From NCBI GenBank assembly GCA_030831725.1, contig JAURKN010000067.1, forward strand, positions 1 to 6,343: a stretch of 6,343 nucleotides of DNA. Reading direction: 5' to 3'. This document shows, piece after piece, positions 1 through 6,343 of this stretch. Within the stretch, counting starts at the first letter, position 1. Each line of letters starts with the position of its first letter. The DNA is from Ferruginibacter sp. Its GTDB lineage: Bacteria > Bacteroidota > Bacteroidia > Chitinophagales > Chitinophagaceae. The notes beneath the pieces were generated by a model. It did no database searches. It was given only the letters and a program-made list of their open reading frames with translations, and was not told the origin of the DNA. Position numbers and translations under genes: made by a program.

Positions 1-570
1 TACCGCATCGGCCCTTTTTAATATTTTTCTTTCTGCAAGCAACTTAGCCAAATAATGAAAATAGCTACCGTTGACATTCACACACCATTGAGACCATGCG
101 TCTCTAAAATCTACTATAAGAGGAATATCATATAGTCGAAGCAATTTTCTCCATAATGTAGCCATGGCAAAAGGAGGCAATGTCACATAAACGGCATCCG
201 GTTTGTAGGTTGCCATAATTTCTGGCAAGCTGATTTCCAGATTTTTTTTCCATGTCTTTTTAAATATTTCTGATACAGAGAAATAAATGCTTAACCAATT
301 CCATATTTTATTTCTTGATTGTGAAGGGCTCTCACAATGAACTCTTTTAATTATTGTGTTCTCCGGAATGTCAACAAGTAAACCATTATCCGTTTTCGCA
401 TCCCTGAATACCTGACCGATATCATCAACCTCTATAGTGATAACAACTGGATTTATTCCAAAATCAGGCAGATATTTCACCCATTTCAATGATCGCTGAA
501 CACCACCGCTGTTTAAAGGCGGAAATTCAAAAGCTACAAATAGTATTGTCAAATTTTCAGAGGAATTCAT
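1..570 (-). CDS. GT4-type glycosyltransferase, N-terminal half (3' end outside the window)
   Basis: The frame stays open for 190 codons from the ATG at 570-568 to the left edge, so the C-terminal half is missing. The N-terminus reads as the acceptor-side Rossmann domain of a GT-B enzyme: a hydrophobic strand (LTILFVAFEF, residues 7-16) followed by FPPLNSGGVQRS (16-27), the glycine-rich loop typical of GT4 N-terminal domains. Residues 151-159 (LIVDFRDAW) match the conserved DxRD/W element of this group, and AERKILKRADAV (179-190) is the helix leading to the domain hinge. The family moves a sugar from a nucleotide donor to a lipid-linked or growing glycan acceptor at the cytoplasmic membrane face. 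The donor-binding EX7E region would lie beyond the edge, so the donor sugar cannot be inferred. The start lies 18 bp after the previous stop; upstream is A-rich without a Shine-Dalgarno match. It is probably in the same operon as the acyltransferase and GT-B genes. Family call is firm; specificity is unknown. Confidence 0.88.
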   Translation of the reverse strand, partial: MNSSENLTILFVAFEFPPLNSGGVQRSLKWVKYLPDFGINPVVITIEVDDIGQVFRDAKTDNGLLVDIPENTIIKRVHCESPSQSRNKIWNWLSIYFSVSEIFKKTWKKNLEISLPEIMATYKPDAVYVTLPPFAMATLWRKLLRLYDIPLIVDFRDAWSQWCVNVNGSYFHYLAKLLAERKILKRADAV

Positions 571-588
571 TCGTTTTCAGAAACGTTT

Positions 589-1731
589 TTAGTTAGTATC
601 TGTGAATAAATGATTTCTGAATTGATGATACACATTGTTATAATGGTAAGGAGAAGGAACAAACTTCAAGTTTGCTTTATTCATAGCTTTTTCAGTATCA
701 AAATGGTTCAGGTCCATAAAATCAACAGCCAATACTTTTGGATAACAATCTTCTCTGACATAGTCTAGGCTATGGGTCATCTCTTTAGAAAACCAAACAT
801 CCAGACCAAAAGCAAGATATTCCATGATTTTGTTGGAAACAGCATGAATGGTGTTTAAAGAAAAGGGTTTATACATGACGATTCCAATATCATAGCTTGG
901 TAAAACTTGAGGCAAATTGGAGTAATCACAACCTCCATGAAAACGGACCAAAGAATTCTCTTTCAGATCTGATAAATACGCTTTCGTTTTTTCATCAACA
1001 TTATAAGCATATATATCAAGCGTAAACATCCCCTTTTGACCATTTATCCAATCAATCAATTCTGATACATACATGGTATCCATACCCAAGGAGCCAACAT
1101 AAACGAGTTTATGAGGCCCGTCTGTTTTTACTTTCTTTTCAGTTATCCAATGAGGAGGTGGATAATTCGGGAGTTCATGAAAAATATTATCAAGAGCATC
1201 ATCATTCATACCGATGTCTTTTCTGAATTTCCCCAATCGCACAGCGTTTGTCTGCGAAATCCAGCTAAAATCTCTGTACAAACTCAATTCCATTTTATGA
1301 AATCGATTGACCAATTTCATGCCATGCTTATACTCATCCGGCGTTACATACTCGTTATAATGCACCATCAATCTTACTTTTCTTGAAATCCATTTTTTGT
1401 AGAAAAGTCCAGAAAAAGAAGAGAGGGTATCTATGTAAAAAATAGTATCCGGTTTGTTAATGATTAAACTATAAAATGATGTCAAATAATATTGTACATA
1501 ATGGAAAAGCCTCAAAACTTTGCCTTTATTGATAGCAGATGTGCGAATAATATTGACATTTGAATTTGTGTTGCCATATAATTTCAATCGAAAACGGTCT
1601 TCCGGCAAGGTGGTTAGAACTGTGATTTTTACAGAAGTATTTACAGACAAGTAATCAATCATATTCATAACAGGAGGATATTGCTCCAATGGCAGAAAAT
1701 GTAAAATCACAATTTTTTTGATGTTTGCCAT
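589..1731 (-). CDS. GT-B fold glycosyltransferase (GT4-like)
   Basis: This 380-residue protein has the length and layout of a GT-B glycosyltransferase. The N-terminal domain begins with a strand and loop (IVILHFLPLEQYPP, 7-20) and carries HYNEYVTPDEY (124-134), with WISQTNAVRL (157-166) and ELPNYPPPHW (186-195) before the hinge. The C-terminal domain shows LVYVGSLGMD (209-218), RFHGG (263-267), YDIGIVMYKPF (280-290) and SNKIMEYLAFGLDVWFS (299-315), which together form the nucleotide-sugar pocket. The usual EX7E pair is incomplete: Glu304 is present, but His296 occupies the first position. The start ATG at 1731-1729 (MANIKK) sits 25 bp after the acyltransferase stop, with no clear ribosome-binding site. 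It likely adds one sugar of the repeat unit made by this locus. Donor and acceptor are unknown. A non-sugar-transferring homologue is possible given the altered pocket, but the rest of the fold is intact. Confidence 0.85.
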   Translation of the reverse strand: MANIKKIVILHFLPLEQYPPVMNMIDYLSVNTSVKITVLTTLPEDRFRLKLYGNTNSNVNIIRTSAINKGKVLRLFHYVQYYLTSFYSLIINKPDTIFYIDTLSSFSGLFYKKWISRKVRLMVHYNEYVTPDEYKHGMKLVNRFHKMELSLYRDFSWISQTNAVRLGKFRKDIGMNDDALDNIFHELPNYPPPHWITEKKVKTDGPHKLVYVGSLGMDTMYVSELIDWINGQKGMFTLDIYAYNVDEKTKAYLSDLKENSLVRFHGGCDYSNLPQVLPSYDIGIVMYKPFSLNTIHAVSNKIMEYLAFGLDVWFSKEMTHSLDYVREDCYPKVLAVDFMDLNHFDTEKAMNKANLKFVPSPYHYNNVYHQFRNHLFTDTN

Positions 1732-1756
1732 GATAAGAATTCAATGATATTCCATA

Positions 1757-2599
1757 TCAAAGATTACGAGCCGGATTTCCCGCTATTTTTGAAGCTTCAT
1801 TCACTTTGAGTCCGGAAACTACAGAACCAGACCCAACAATAACCTGATTGCCCAATTCAGTCCCTTTGAGAATGATAGTCCTCATTCCAATCCAAACATC
1901 ATTTCCGATGATAATTGGCTTCTTCACAATCTTTTTCTTATCCTCTTCAAATTGTATGGAAGAATTGGGATAACCTTGCTGAATCTCTTTTCTTCTATCC
2001 ATATGATCGGTAGAATGTGTATTGGTATCGAAAATGATACAATCATATGAAATGAGAATGTTATCTCCCATCGTTAATGCAGATTCACATCTGATCTGAG
2101 TTCCCCAGTTGATAAATATATTGGATCCTGACCTCCAAGTACTTTGAATGCATTTTGAATATGCATAATGATTCACATTGTCTCCCCACTCTACCGTAGC
2201 TTTCTCCGCATAAAAACCAGACACTCCATTCTTACTGCCATCAAGTAATGTATGTTTACCGGATTTAAATGATGAATGATCATACAACGAAAAATCAATT
2301 TTATTGAATTTTGAATTTCCTCCTATGTCAACCTTGCTGTTTTTGATAAAAACGACAGCATCCATCATTTTTATTTGGGAACCCAATACACAATCAGAAT
2401 CATGCAGATAGAGTCTGGTTTTCCTAAGTGACACATTTTCACCGATTGTTAGTTCTGAATCTTTTTGGAAATCGATAAAACTGAACAAATCGAAATATAA
2501 ACGTCCCTTGATCTTGAAATTGGAAGGTCTGAAAATTTTGAAATAATAGTAGATTCTAAACCTAAGCCAACATTTTACATATCTTATCAATCTACTCAT
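1757..2599 (-). CDS. Hexapeptide-repeat (left-handed beta-helix) O-acyltransferase
   Basis: This 280-residue protein belongs to the LbH acyltransferases, trimeric enzymes that usually move acetyl from acetyl-CoA to a sugar hydroxyl or amine. Imperfect hexapeptide turns begin at LTIGENVSL (50-58), recur through VDIGGNSKF (90-98), and become regular in LTMGDNILI (175-183), IIIGNDVWIG (229-238), GTELGNQVIVGSGSVV (246-261) and the terminal AGNPARNL (273-280). DTNTHSTDH (191-199) supplies the likely catalytic histidine, His195, by analogy with maltose/NodL/CysE-type acetyltransferases. The region from about 50 to 170 looks like a long degenerate helix before the canonical domain, making the protein larger than the roughly 190-220 residues of simple members. 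The first 24 residues hold seven Arg/Lys and no acidic residue, mixed with aromatics, and may bind membrane. The ATG at 2599-2597 follows the 109-bp gap and opens the second gene block. It probably acylates the polysaccharide or a sugar precursor; acetyl as the group is an inference. Confidence 0.88.
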   Translation of the reverse strand: MSRLIRYVKCWLRFRIYYYFKIFRPSNFKIKGRLYFDLFSFIDFQKDSELTIGENVSLRKTRLYLHDSDCVLGSQIKMMDAVVFIKNSKVDIGGNSKFNKIDFSLYDHSSFKSGKHTLLDGSKNGVSGFYAEKATVEWGDNVNHYAYSKCIQSTWRSGSNIFINWGTQIRCESALTMGDNILISYDCIIFDTNTHSTDHMDRRKEIQQGYPNSSIQFEEDKKKIVKKPIIIGNDVWIGMRTIILKGTELGNQVIVGSGSVVSGLKVNEASKIAGNPARNL

Positions 2600-2631
2600 T
2601 GAGATTTTTGTGATTTAATTGAATGGAAATT

Positions 2632-2661
2632 ACAATTTATTGATGCCTTATTTATCAGCAA
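2632..2661 (-). promoter_or_regulatory. Weak candidate Bacteroidota-type promoter for the acyltransferase block
   Basis: On the minus strand a TTG (2661-2659) is followed after 19 bases by TAAATTGT (2639-2632). The Bacteroidota sigma factor consensus is TTTG near -33 and TAnnTTTG near -7 with a spacer of about 19-21 bases. The spacing fits, but only four of the six defined -7 bases match. Transcription would start around 2625, giving a leader of about 26 bases before the ATG at 2599. In a region this AT-rich such matches arise easily by chance. Confidence 0.2.
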
Positions 2662-2668
2662 TAATCGA

Positions 2669-2685
2669 TGATTAACAAATAATCA
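2669..2685. repeat. Short perfect inverted repeat (6-bp arms, 5-bp loop)
   Basis: TGATTA (2669-2674) and TAATCA (2680-2685) are perfect reverse complements separated by ACAAA. The flanking bases do not extend the pairing, and there is only one G-C pair per arm, so an RNA hairpin would be unstable. It lies just upstream, in the minus-strand direction, of the candidate promoter, where a repressor or activator could bind. This placement is the only argument for function. Confidence 0.25.
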
Positions 2686-2708
2686 ATTCAATAATACTTT
2701 ATTATGAA

Positions 2709-3581
2709 TCAGTTGATCGATTTAAAATCATATTCATCGCTTTTCCAAGCATGATAAATGGAAAGAGCCAATTTGAAATTGAATTTCAATATTTTTCTCA
2801 GAATCACCATCCTCATTTGTCTCCGTAGCTTTCCAATCACTTTTTGCTTCGACGCCACCGACATGGGAATGGATTTCTCTTTTTCATAAAAATGCAAGAT
2901 GGATATGGTATACCTCAATCTTACGATAATTTCATTTCTGATCTGAACAGATTCCTGAGCTTCGTGGATACGATACCAAACCATACCGTGTGGCATTAAA
3001 ACTACTGGAAAGCGCAAAGCCAGTATATGCCACATTTCCGTATCTCCCATCTGTCTTTTTCCTGAAAAACCACCCACTTGATCAAATACGTCCTTTTTTA
3101 TGATGGAAGAAAGTGGTGCTTTATGAAAAAGGGAAGACTTGAAATTGTGATATTCAAAAATCTCATGAGGCTTTAGACAAAAAGGATATGGCCTTTCCTT
3201 GTCTTGATCCAGGGAACACAATCCCCACCCCGCCTCCGGAAATGCCTCCATGGATGTATACAAAACCTCAAGTGCCCAAGGATAAATCATGTCATCCGCA
3301 TCAACATATTTTAGATACTTGCCAGTTGCAAGAGAAGCAGCTTTATTCCTATTCGGATAATCACCCAAATTGGTTTCATTTTCAAAAACCTTCACTCTAC
3401 TGTCTTTTGAGGCATATTCCTTGGCAATGGCAACAGTTTTATCTTTTGAACCATCGTCGACTATGATAAGTTCAAAATTTTTAAATGTGGAAGCCAAAAC
3501 GCTTTCAATAGCTATGGCAAGAAAATCCTCTCTATTGTAAGAGGTCATCAAAACACTTATGGCAGGACTTGAATTTTGCAT
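2709..3581 (-). CDS. GT2 family glycosyltransferase (GT-A fold)
   Basis: This 290-residue inverting GT-A enzyme starts with the hallmark strand and loop ISVLMTSYNREDFL (8-21) and continues with FELIIVDDGSKDKT (36-49), where Asp42/Asp43 bind the uridine of the donor. ATGKYLKYVDADD (85-97) carries the DxD metal-binding motif, Asp94-Ala-Asp96. GGFSGKRQMGDTEMWHILAL (170-189) holds the GD-TE element that takes the place of the usual ED catalytic base, and VWYRIHE (201-207) closes the domain. Residues 245-280 have eleven Lys/Arg and no acidic residue; they probably form a basic amphipathic surface that docks on the inner membrane. There are no obvious transmembrane helices, so this is not a processive synthase. 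The ATG at 3581-3579 shares its A with the TAA of the preceding gene (TAATG), indicating translational coupling. It likely adds one residue of the repeat unit; donor and linkage are unknown. Confidence 0.92.
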   Translation of the reverse strand: MQNSSPAISVLMTSYNREDFLAIAIESVLASTFKNFELIIVDDGSKDKTVAIAKEYASKDSRVKVFENETNLGDYPNRNKAASLATGKYLKYVDADDMIYPWALEVLYTSMEAFPEAGWGLCSLDQDKERPYPFCLKPHEIFEYHNFKSSLFHKAPLSSIIKKDVFDQVGGFSGKRQMGDTEMWHILALRFPVVLMPHGMVWYRIHEAQESVQIRNEIIVRLRYTISILHFYEKEKSIPMSVASKQKVIGKLRRQMRMVILRKILKFNFKLALSIYHAWKSDEYDFKSIN

Positions 3582-4753
3582 TATCCCTTTTTTGGTGTGT
3601 TTTTAAGGAAAGCTAAATTTTTTCTAATCGTTTTTGTGAAAATGGACGGAATCATGGGATGATCCAAACGGAAGCCCGTTCTTTTCCTTTGTATTATTTT
3701 TTGAGTATAGAACTCCTCATATCTTCCAAAAAGTTCATGATATTTTTCAGCTGTCTTTGACAAGTCGAATTTCTCTATTATTACATTACGGCAACGTTTG
3801 CTCAAGGTTTCCAATAAATTACGATCATTATCAAGTTTAATAATAGATTCAGCAAAAGTTTGATTGTCATTCACTCCTGGAGTAAATCCAACGGAAGAAT
3901 CCACGATATCTGTTATACCTCCTTCAAGTTTTGAAATAACTGGAACCAGCCCAACTGCCATAGTTTCCAACAAAGACACAGGTGAACCTTCAAATTTTGT
4001 TGGCAGTACAAACACATCATACGACGAAATCAAGTCCATGACTTCCGCATTGGTTTCTGGAGAAAAATACCGAACCTTATCATTTTTCCAACTGTCCTTC
4101 AAACTTTGAAGTTCAGGTCCTGCACCGATGCAACCCCATTCCACGTTTACTTTATTGTTCCTTAGAATTTCATCAATTTGAGGCAAATCAAAAATGCCTT
4201 TTGAGCGATTCATTCTTCCTAAAAAAAGCAATCGCAATGGTTTTTCAGGCGCTTGCGCCTCTCTATATCGAGATGGCAATTCTATACCATGGGGCAGATA
4301 AAAAATTCGATTGCTTTTATTTGGTAGTATTTCAAGCAAACGTTTTTGCATATGGGTATTGTGGCAAATGAAGACATCTATCAAATGACCGTATTTTTTT
4401 GCCAGATTGAGGTTATAATCATCATGAACCAATTGATACGTGGTCTGTAAAACAGGAAAATGATCCAGCATCGTCATCTCTGTTCCATAATTCAAAATAA
4501 GTGCACCTGGATTTTCTGGAACTAACTTATGTAGTCTCTTGAGTGCATTCATCCGATGTTCATGATCATCCGTGATAAAATAACGTTGATCACAACCCGG
4601 ATAATCTATGCCTGCTCTTGTCATTTTATCGTGACGGTTATCGATGTGGATCACGAGAGGCCTTAAATTCTGAGGTTTTTTCTTGATGAGGTTGAAATTC
4701 AGACTGGTGACACCTCCAAGTTTATCGTCTATAAAAAAAGTCAGTTGATTCAT
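3581..4753 (-). CDS. GT4 family glycosyltransferase (GT-B fold)
   Basis: I place the start at the ATG at 4753-4751 (MNQLTFF), giving 390 residues. That ATG overlaps the epimerase TAA by one base (TAATG), the same junction type as its neighbours, and the protein then begins directly with the first beta-strand. An in-frame ATG at 4777 would add eight residues. The glycine loop DDKLGGVTSLNFNL (9-22) marks the acceptor domain. The donor domain shows LRLLFLGRMNRSKGI (173-187), WGCIGAGPE (206-214), YDVFVLPTKFEGSPVSLLE (245-263) with a complete EX7E pair (Glu255, Glu263), and AVGLVPVISKLEGGITDIV (266-284). This is a retaining GT4 architecture with all key positions present. The tail (351-390) has eleven Lys/Arg and one Asp, suggesting contact with the inner membrane. 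It likely transfers a sugar to the lipid-linked repeat unit; the donor cannot be read from the sequence. Confidence 0.92.
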   Translation of the reverse strand: MNQLTFFIDDKLGGVTSLNFNLIKKKPQNLRPLVIHIDNRHDKMTRAGIDYPGCDQRYFITDDHEHRMNALKRLHKLVPENPGALILNYGTEMTMLDHFPVLQTTYQLVHDDYNLNLAKKYGHLIDVFICHNTHMQKRLLEILPNKSNRIFYLPHGIELPSRYREAQAPEKPLRLLFLGRMNRSKGIFDLPQIDEILRNNKVNVEWGCIGAGPELQSLKDSWKNDKVRYFSPETNAEVMDLISSYDVFVLPTKFEGSPVSLLETMAVGLVPVISKLEGGITDIVDSSVGFTPGVNDNQTFAESIIKLDNDRNLLETLSKRCRNVIIEKFDLSKTAEKYHELFGRYEEFYTQKIIQRKRTGFRLDHPMIPSIFTKTIRKNLAFLKNTPKKG

Positions 4754-5667
4754 TATTGATCCAATTGTTTCATCCATTCTGCCAACTTATTGATACCGTC
4801 TTCAAGATTTACGGTTGGCGCATATGAAAGACTTTTTAATTTGCTGATGTCCGCTTTCCAGTTGATTGGATTCCCTTTTAGTATGTTTCCATTGAAATAA
4901 ATAGAGTTAGGCCTATTTAATGCTAGAATGAGTTTTGTTACGATGTCGGAGATGGATGTCATTTCTCCACTGGCAATATTATAAATAGATGCATTCATTT
5001 GAGAATGGTCAAATATAATATCAATTGAATGTATCAAATCGTCAATGAAGATATAGTCCCTGGTCTCCGCACCGGTACCCCATAGCTCCAATGGTCCATT
5101 CAAATCATGTGAGCGTTTGTAGACATCCCACAGCAACTGCTTTCTGAGTCCTGGGCCAAATACGGAGAAGGGTCTGATGATGGCACATAGCAAGCCATAT
5201 GTTTTGTTGTACTCGATACAAGATTGTTCAGCTAAAAACTTATGCCAACCGTAAGGTGAAACGGGATTGATTTCATCCTGTTCTGTAATGGGAAGCTTTG
5301 CCGGATTCCCATACACCGCTGCACTTGAGATATGTATGTATTTACATTGAGGAGCATATTTTCTGAGCGCTTCTAACAATTTGATGGTCAATAATGTATT
5401 TGCCTTGAAATCTTCGTAAGGATGAGTTACTGAAAAATTAACATCGCCGTTTCCTGCGGCATTCACACAACGTTCGAATGAGAAATGCTGAATAATTCCT
5501 TCAAACGCTTCATCTTGATCAACAAATTGTTGATATTGGATGTCATGCTTGCTTGACCCTGCGAGATCCATTCCGATGACATCCCAACCTGATCTGATGT
5601 AAAAGCCAACCAAATGGCTTCCAATGAATCCTTCCGAACCAATTATTAAAATCGTTTTCAATGACAT
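4753..5667 (-). CDS. NAD-dependent sugar epimerase/dehydratase (extended SDR)
   Basis: I prefer the ATG at 5667-5665 (MSLKTILIIG), which overlaps the preceding TGA by one base; a TTG one codon earlier is also open. The 304-residue protein has every landmark of extended short-chain dehydrogenases acting on nucleotide sugars: the Rossmann glycine motif GSEGFIG (10-16), an acidic residue after strand 2 (Asp34 in VIGMD) favouring NAD(H) over NADP(H), NAAG (69-72), SSAAVYG (114-120), and the catalytic YGWHK (139-143), giving the Ser115/Tyr139/Lys143 triad. RPFSVFGPG (165-173) and RDYIFIDD (203-210) are the usual substrate-domain signatures. It would epimerise, dehydrate or reduce a UDP-, dTDP- or GDP-linked sugar in the cytosol to supply a donor for the downstream transferases. 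The substrate is undetermined: GalE-like 4-epimerase, 4-keto reductase or dehydratase are all possible. It sits between the methyltransferase-like protein and the GT4, coupled on both sides. Confidence 0.9.
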   Translation of the reverse strand: MSLKTILIIGSEGFIGSHLVGFYIRSGWDVIGMDLAGSSKHDIQYQQFVDQDEAFEGIIQHFSFERCVNAAGNGDVNFSVTHPYEDFKANTLLTIKLLEALRKYAPQCKYIHISSAAVYGNPAKLPITEQDEINPVSPYGWHKFLAEQSCIEYNKTYGLLCAIIRPFSVFGPGLRKQLLWDVYKRSHDLNGPLELWGTGAETRDYIFIDDLIHSIDIIFDHSQMNASIYNIASGEMTSISDIVTKLILALNRPNSIYFNGNILKGNPINWKADISKLKSLSYAPTVNLEDGINKLAEWMKQLDQ

Positions 5668-6343
5668 CAATGTATGCCTTTAAATTTTCCACTTCGCAAT
5701 AAAGATGCTATAACTTTTTCTGAATCAAAGCGGATGATTTTATCATTCGCAATGTCGTAAACCTCAGCATTGTTCACCGCATATATTTTTTCTTTTCCCC
5801 TGTTTCTGATTCCTTGATTGTCTCTGGATTCTGAAAACGAACTGAAATTATATCCTTCTTCTGCAGATATCTCCTTGAAGATGCAAGATTCTCTTAGTTC
5901 ATTTTTTATGAAGTATGCATTATTGCCGGCAGAGTTACATCCTATAAAGAAATAACCTTTCTTTTTTGCCAATTCGACCAAAGCTGATAATGAAGCACCA
6001 TACAATGAAAAAAAGGAAGACTTCCCTCTTACAAAATCAGGGCGATAAGGAACTGTAAATTGCTCTTCGAAGCCGAAAAGCGCATTATACTCAGAGATGA
6101 TGATATCCGGATTGATCACATTCAATTGATTCCAAACCCAGTAATCATTTCCATCGATATCAATACTCAACAGTCCCACTTGATGATTGAATCCTACAGA
6201 TGACATCAATTCGTTGATATTCTCTTTTGTGATGAAACTGCTTTTTGATCTTAGGTCGAAATATCCGGAGATGTTGTCGTTTTTTATTTGATGAACATTA
6301 TCATCCGAACCATCAATCACAAAACCAGACCAATAATTATTAA
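5667..6343 (-). CDS. FkbM-like SAM-dependent methyltransferase family protein, 5' partial
   Basis: The frame is open to the right edge. A GTG at 6320 could start a shorter form, but the upstream codons read NNYWSGF and run straight into VIDGSDDNV, which looks like the interior of a methyltransferase fold (compare the 'gW.G..iE' element of FkbM enzymes). The true start is therefore very probably outside the window. Counting from the first full codon, the 224 visible residues contain GLLSIDIDGNDYWVW (56-70), the counterpart of the FkbM 'iKiDvEG' strand, SEYNALFG (83-90), YGASLSALVELAKKKGY (114-130) and CNSAGNNAYF (135-144). The SAM-binding glycine loop would lie upstream. Such proteins are often found in LPS and capsule loci; methylation of a sugar hydroxyl is the likely role by analogy but is not shown. 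The stop TGA shares its A with the ATG of the epimerase, so the two are coupled. Fold assignment is moderately secure; activity is uncertain. Confidence 0.75.
   Translation of the reverse strand, partial: NNYWSGFVIDGSDDNVHQIKNDNISGYFDLRSKSSFITKENINELMSSVGFNHQVGLLSIDIDGNDYWVWNQLNVINPDIIISEYNALFGFEEQFTVPYRPDFVRGKSSFFSLYGASLSALVELAKKKGYFFIGCNSAGNNAYFIKNELRESCIFKEISAEEGYNFSSFSESRDNQGIRNRGKEKIYAVNNAEVYDIANDKIIRFDSEKVIASLLRSGKFKGIH

Larger units (their letters stand above)
2600..2708. other. AT-rich intergenic gap separating two gene blocks
   Basis: This 109-bp stretch lies between the GT2 stop and the acyltransferase start and is the only gap longer than 25 bp in the window. It is strongly AT-rich, has no convincing small ORF, and shows no GC-rich hairpin followed by a T run, so I see no Rho-independent terminator. 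It contains short repeated words (CAATAAT at 2659 and 2689, AATAATC at 2660 and 2678) and a small inverted repeat. An internal promoter for the acyltransferase block is the most natural role. A remnant of a recombination junction between two cassettes is an alternative. Neither can be settled from the sequence. Confidence 0.6.

Noticed and set aside
1111..1386. Open frame of 91 codons on the plus strand.
   Set aside because: It lies wholly antisense to the well-supported GT-B gene at 589-1731, and its translation shows no recognisable domain.
2600..2708. A Rho-independent terminator after the GT2 gene.
   Set aside because: The only inverted repeat has 6-bp AT-rich arms and is not followed by a T run in the direction of transcription.
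3188..3466. Open frame of 92 codons on the plus strand.
   Set aside because: It is antisense to the GT2 gene across its DDG and DxD motifs. Its proline- and histidine-rich translation looks like a shadow frame.
3864..4109. Open frame of 81 codons on the plus strand.
   Set aside because: It is antisense to the conserved donor domain of the GT4 gene and is low-complexity Ser/Thr-rich, as expected of a reverse-frame shadow.
4754..4777. An N-terminal extension of eight residues for the GT4 from the ATG at 4777.
   Set aside because: It would overlap the epimerase by 25 bases, while the ATG at 4753 gives the same TAATG junction seen next door and starts right at the first beta-strand.
6318..6320. 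GTG at 6320 as the true start of the methyltransferase-like gene.
   Set aside because: The open frame continues to the edge with a plausible family sequence (NNYWSGF) leading into the VIDGSDDNV strand, so this Val is more likely internal.
1..6343. Mobile elements, CRISPR arrays, RNA genes, or polysaccharide flippase and polymerase genes.
   Set aside because: I saw no transposase-like protein, spaced repeats, tRNA-like fold or multi-helix membrane protein. Almost all of the window is occupied by the seven minus-strand genes.

Overview
The window is an AT-rich stretch of a surface polysaccharide (O-antigen, capsule or exopolysaccharide) biosynthesis locus. Every gene lies on the minus strand, so transcription runs from high to low coordinates. 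The organism looks like a member of the Bacteroidota. The protein types (a GT4 starting with FPPLNSGGVQR, a GT-B protein with HYNEY and LPNYPPP motifs, two-part hexapeptide acyltransferases) and the lack of clear Shine-Dalgarno sequences before the starts fit that phylum. This is pattern recognition, not a database match, and no species is proposed.

In transcription order the upstream block holds: a 5'-truncated FkbM-like methyltransferase-family protein (5667-6343); an extended SDR NAD-dependent sugar epimerase/dehydratase (4753-5667); a GT4 glycosyltransferase (3581-4753); and a GT2 glycosyltransferase (2709-3581). Each of the three junctions in this block is a one-base stop/start overlap (TGATG, TAATG, TAATG), so the four genes are tightly coupled. 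These junctions also place two starts slightly downstream of the longest open frames.

After a 109-bp AT-rich gap, the only sizeable non-coding stretch, comes a second block. It holds a left-handed beta-helix (hexapeptide) acyltransferase (1757-2599), a GT-B glycosyltransferase (589-1731) and the N-terminal half of another GT4 glycosyltransferase that runs off the left edge (1-570). Spacings here are short (25 and 18 bp) but without overlap. The gap may hold an internal promoter.

Together the genes would make or tailor a nucleotide sugar (SDR enzyme), assemble a repeat unit with up to four glycosyltransferases, and decorate it (acyltransferase, possibly the methyltransferase-like protein). 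No flippase (Wzx), polymerase (Wzy), ABC exporter, initiating phosphoglycosyltransferase, chain-length regulator, mobile element, RNA gene or CRISPR array is visible. This is a normal accessory glycan locus; I found no clear sign of a new kind of system. The points worth a second look are the coupling pattern, the uncharacterised methyltransferase-like protein, the non-canonical active site of one GT-B enzyme, and basic amphipathic segments in three successive proteins.
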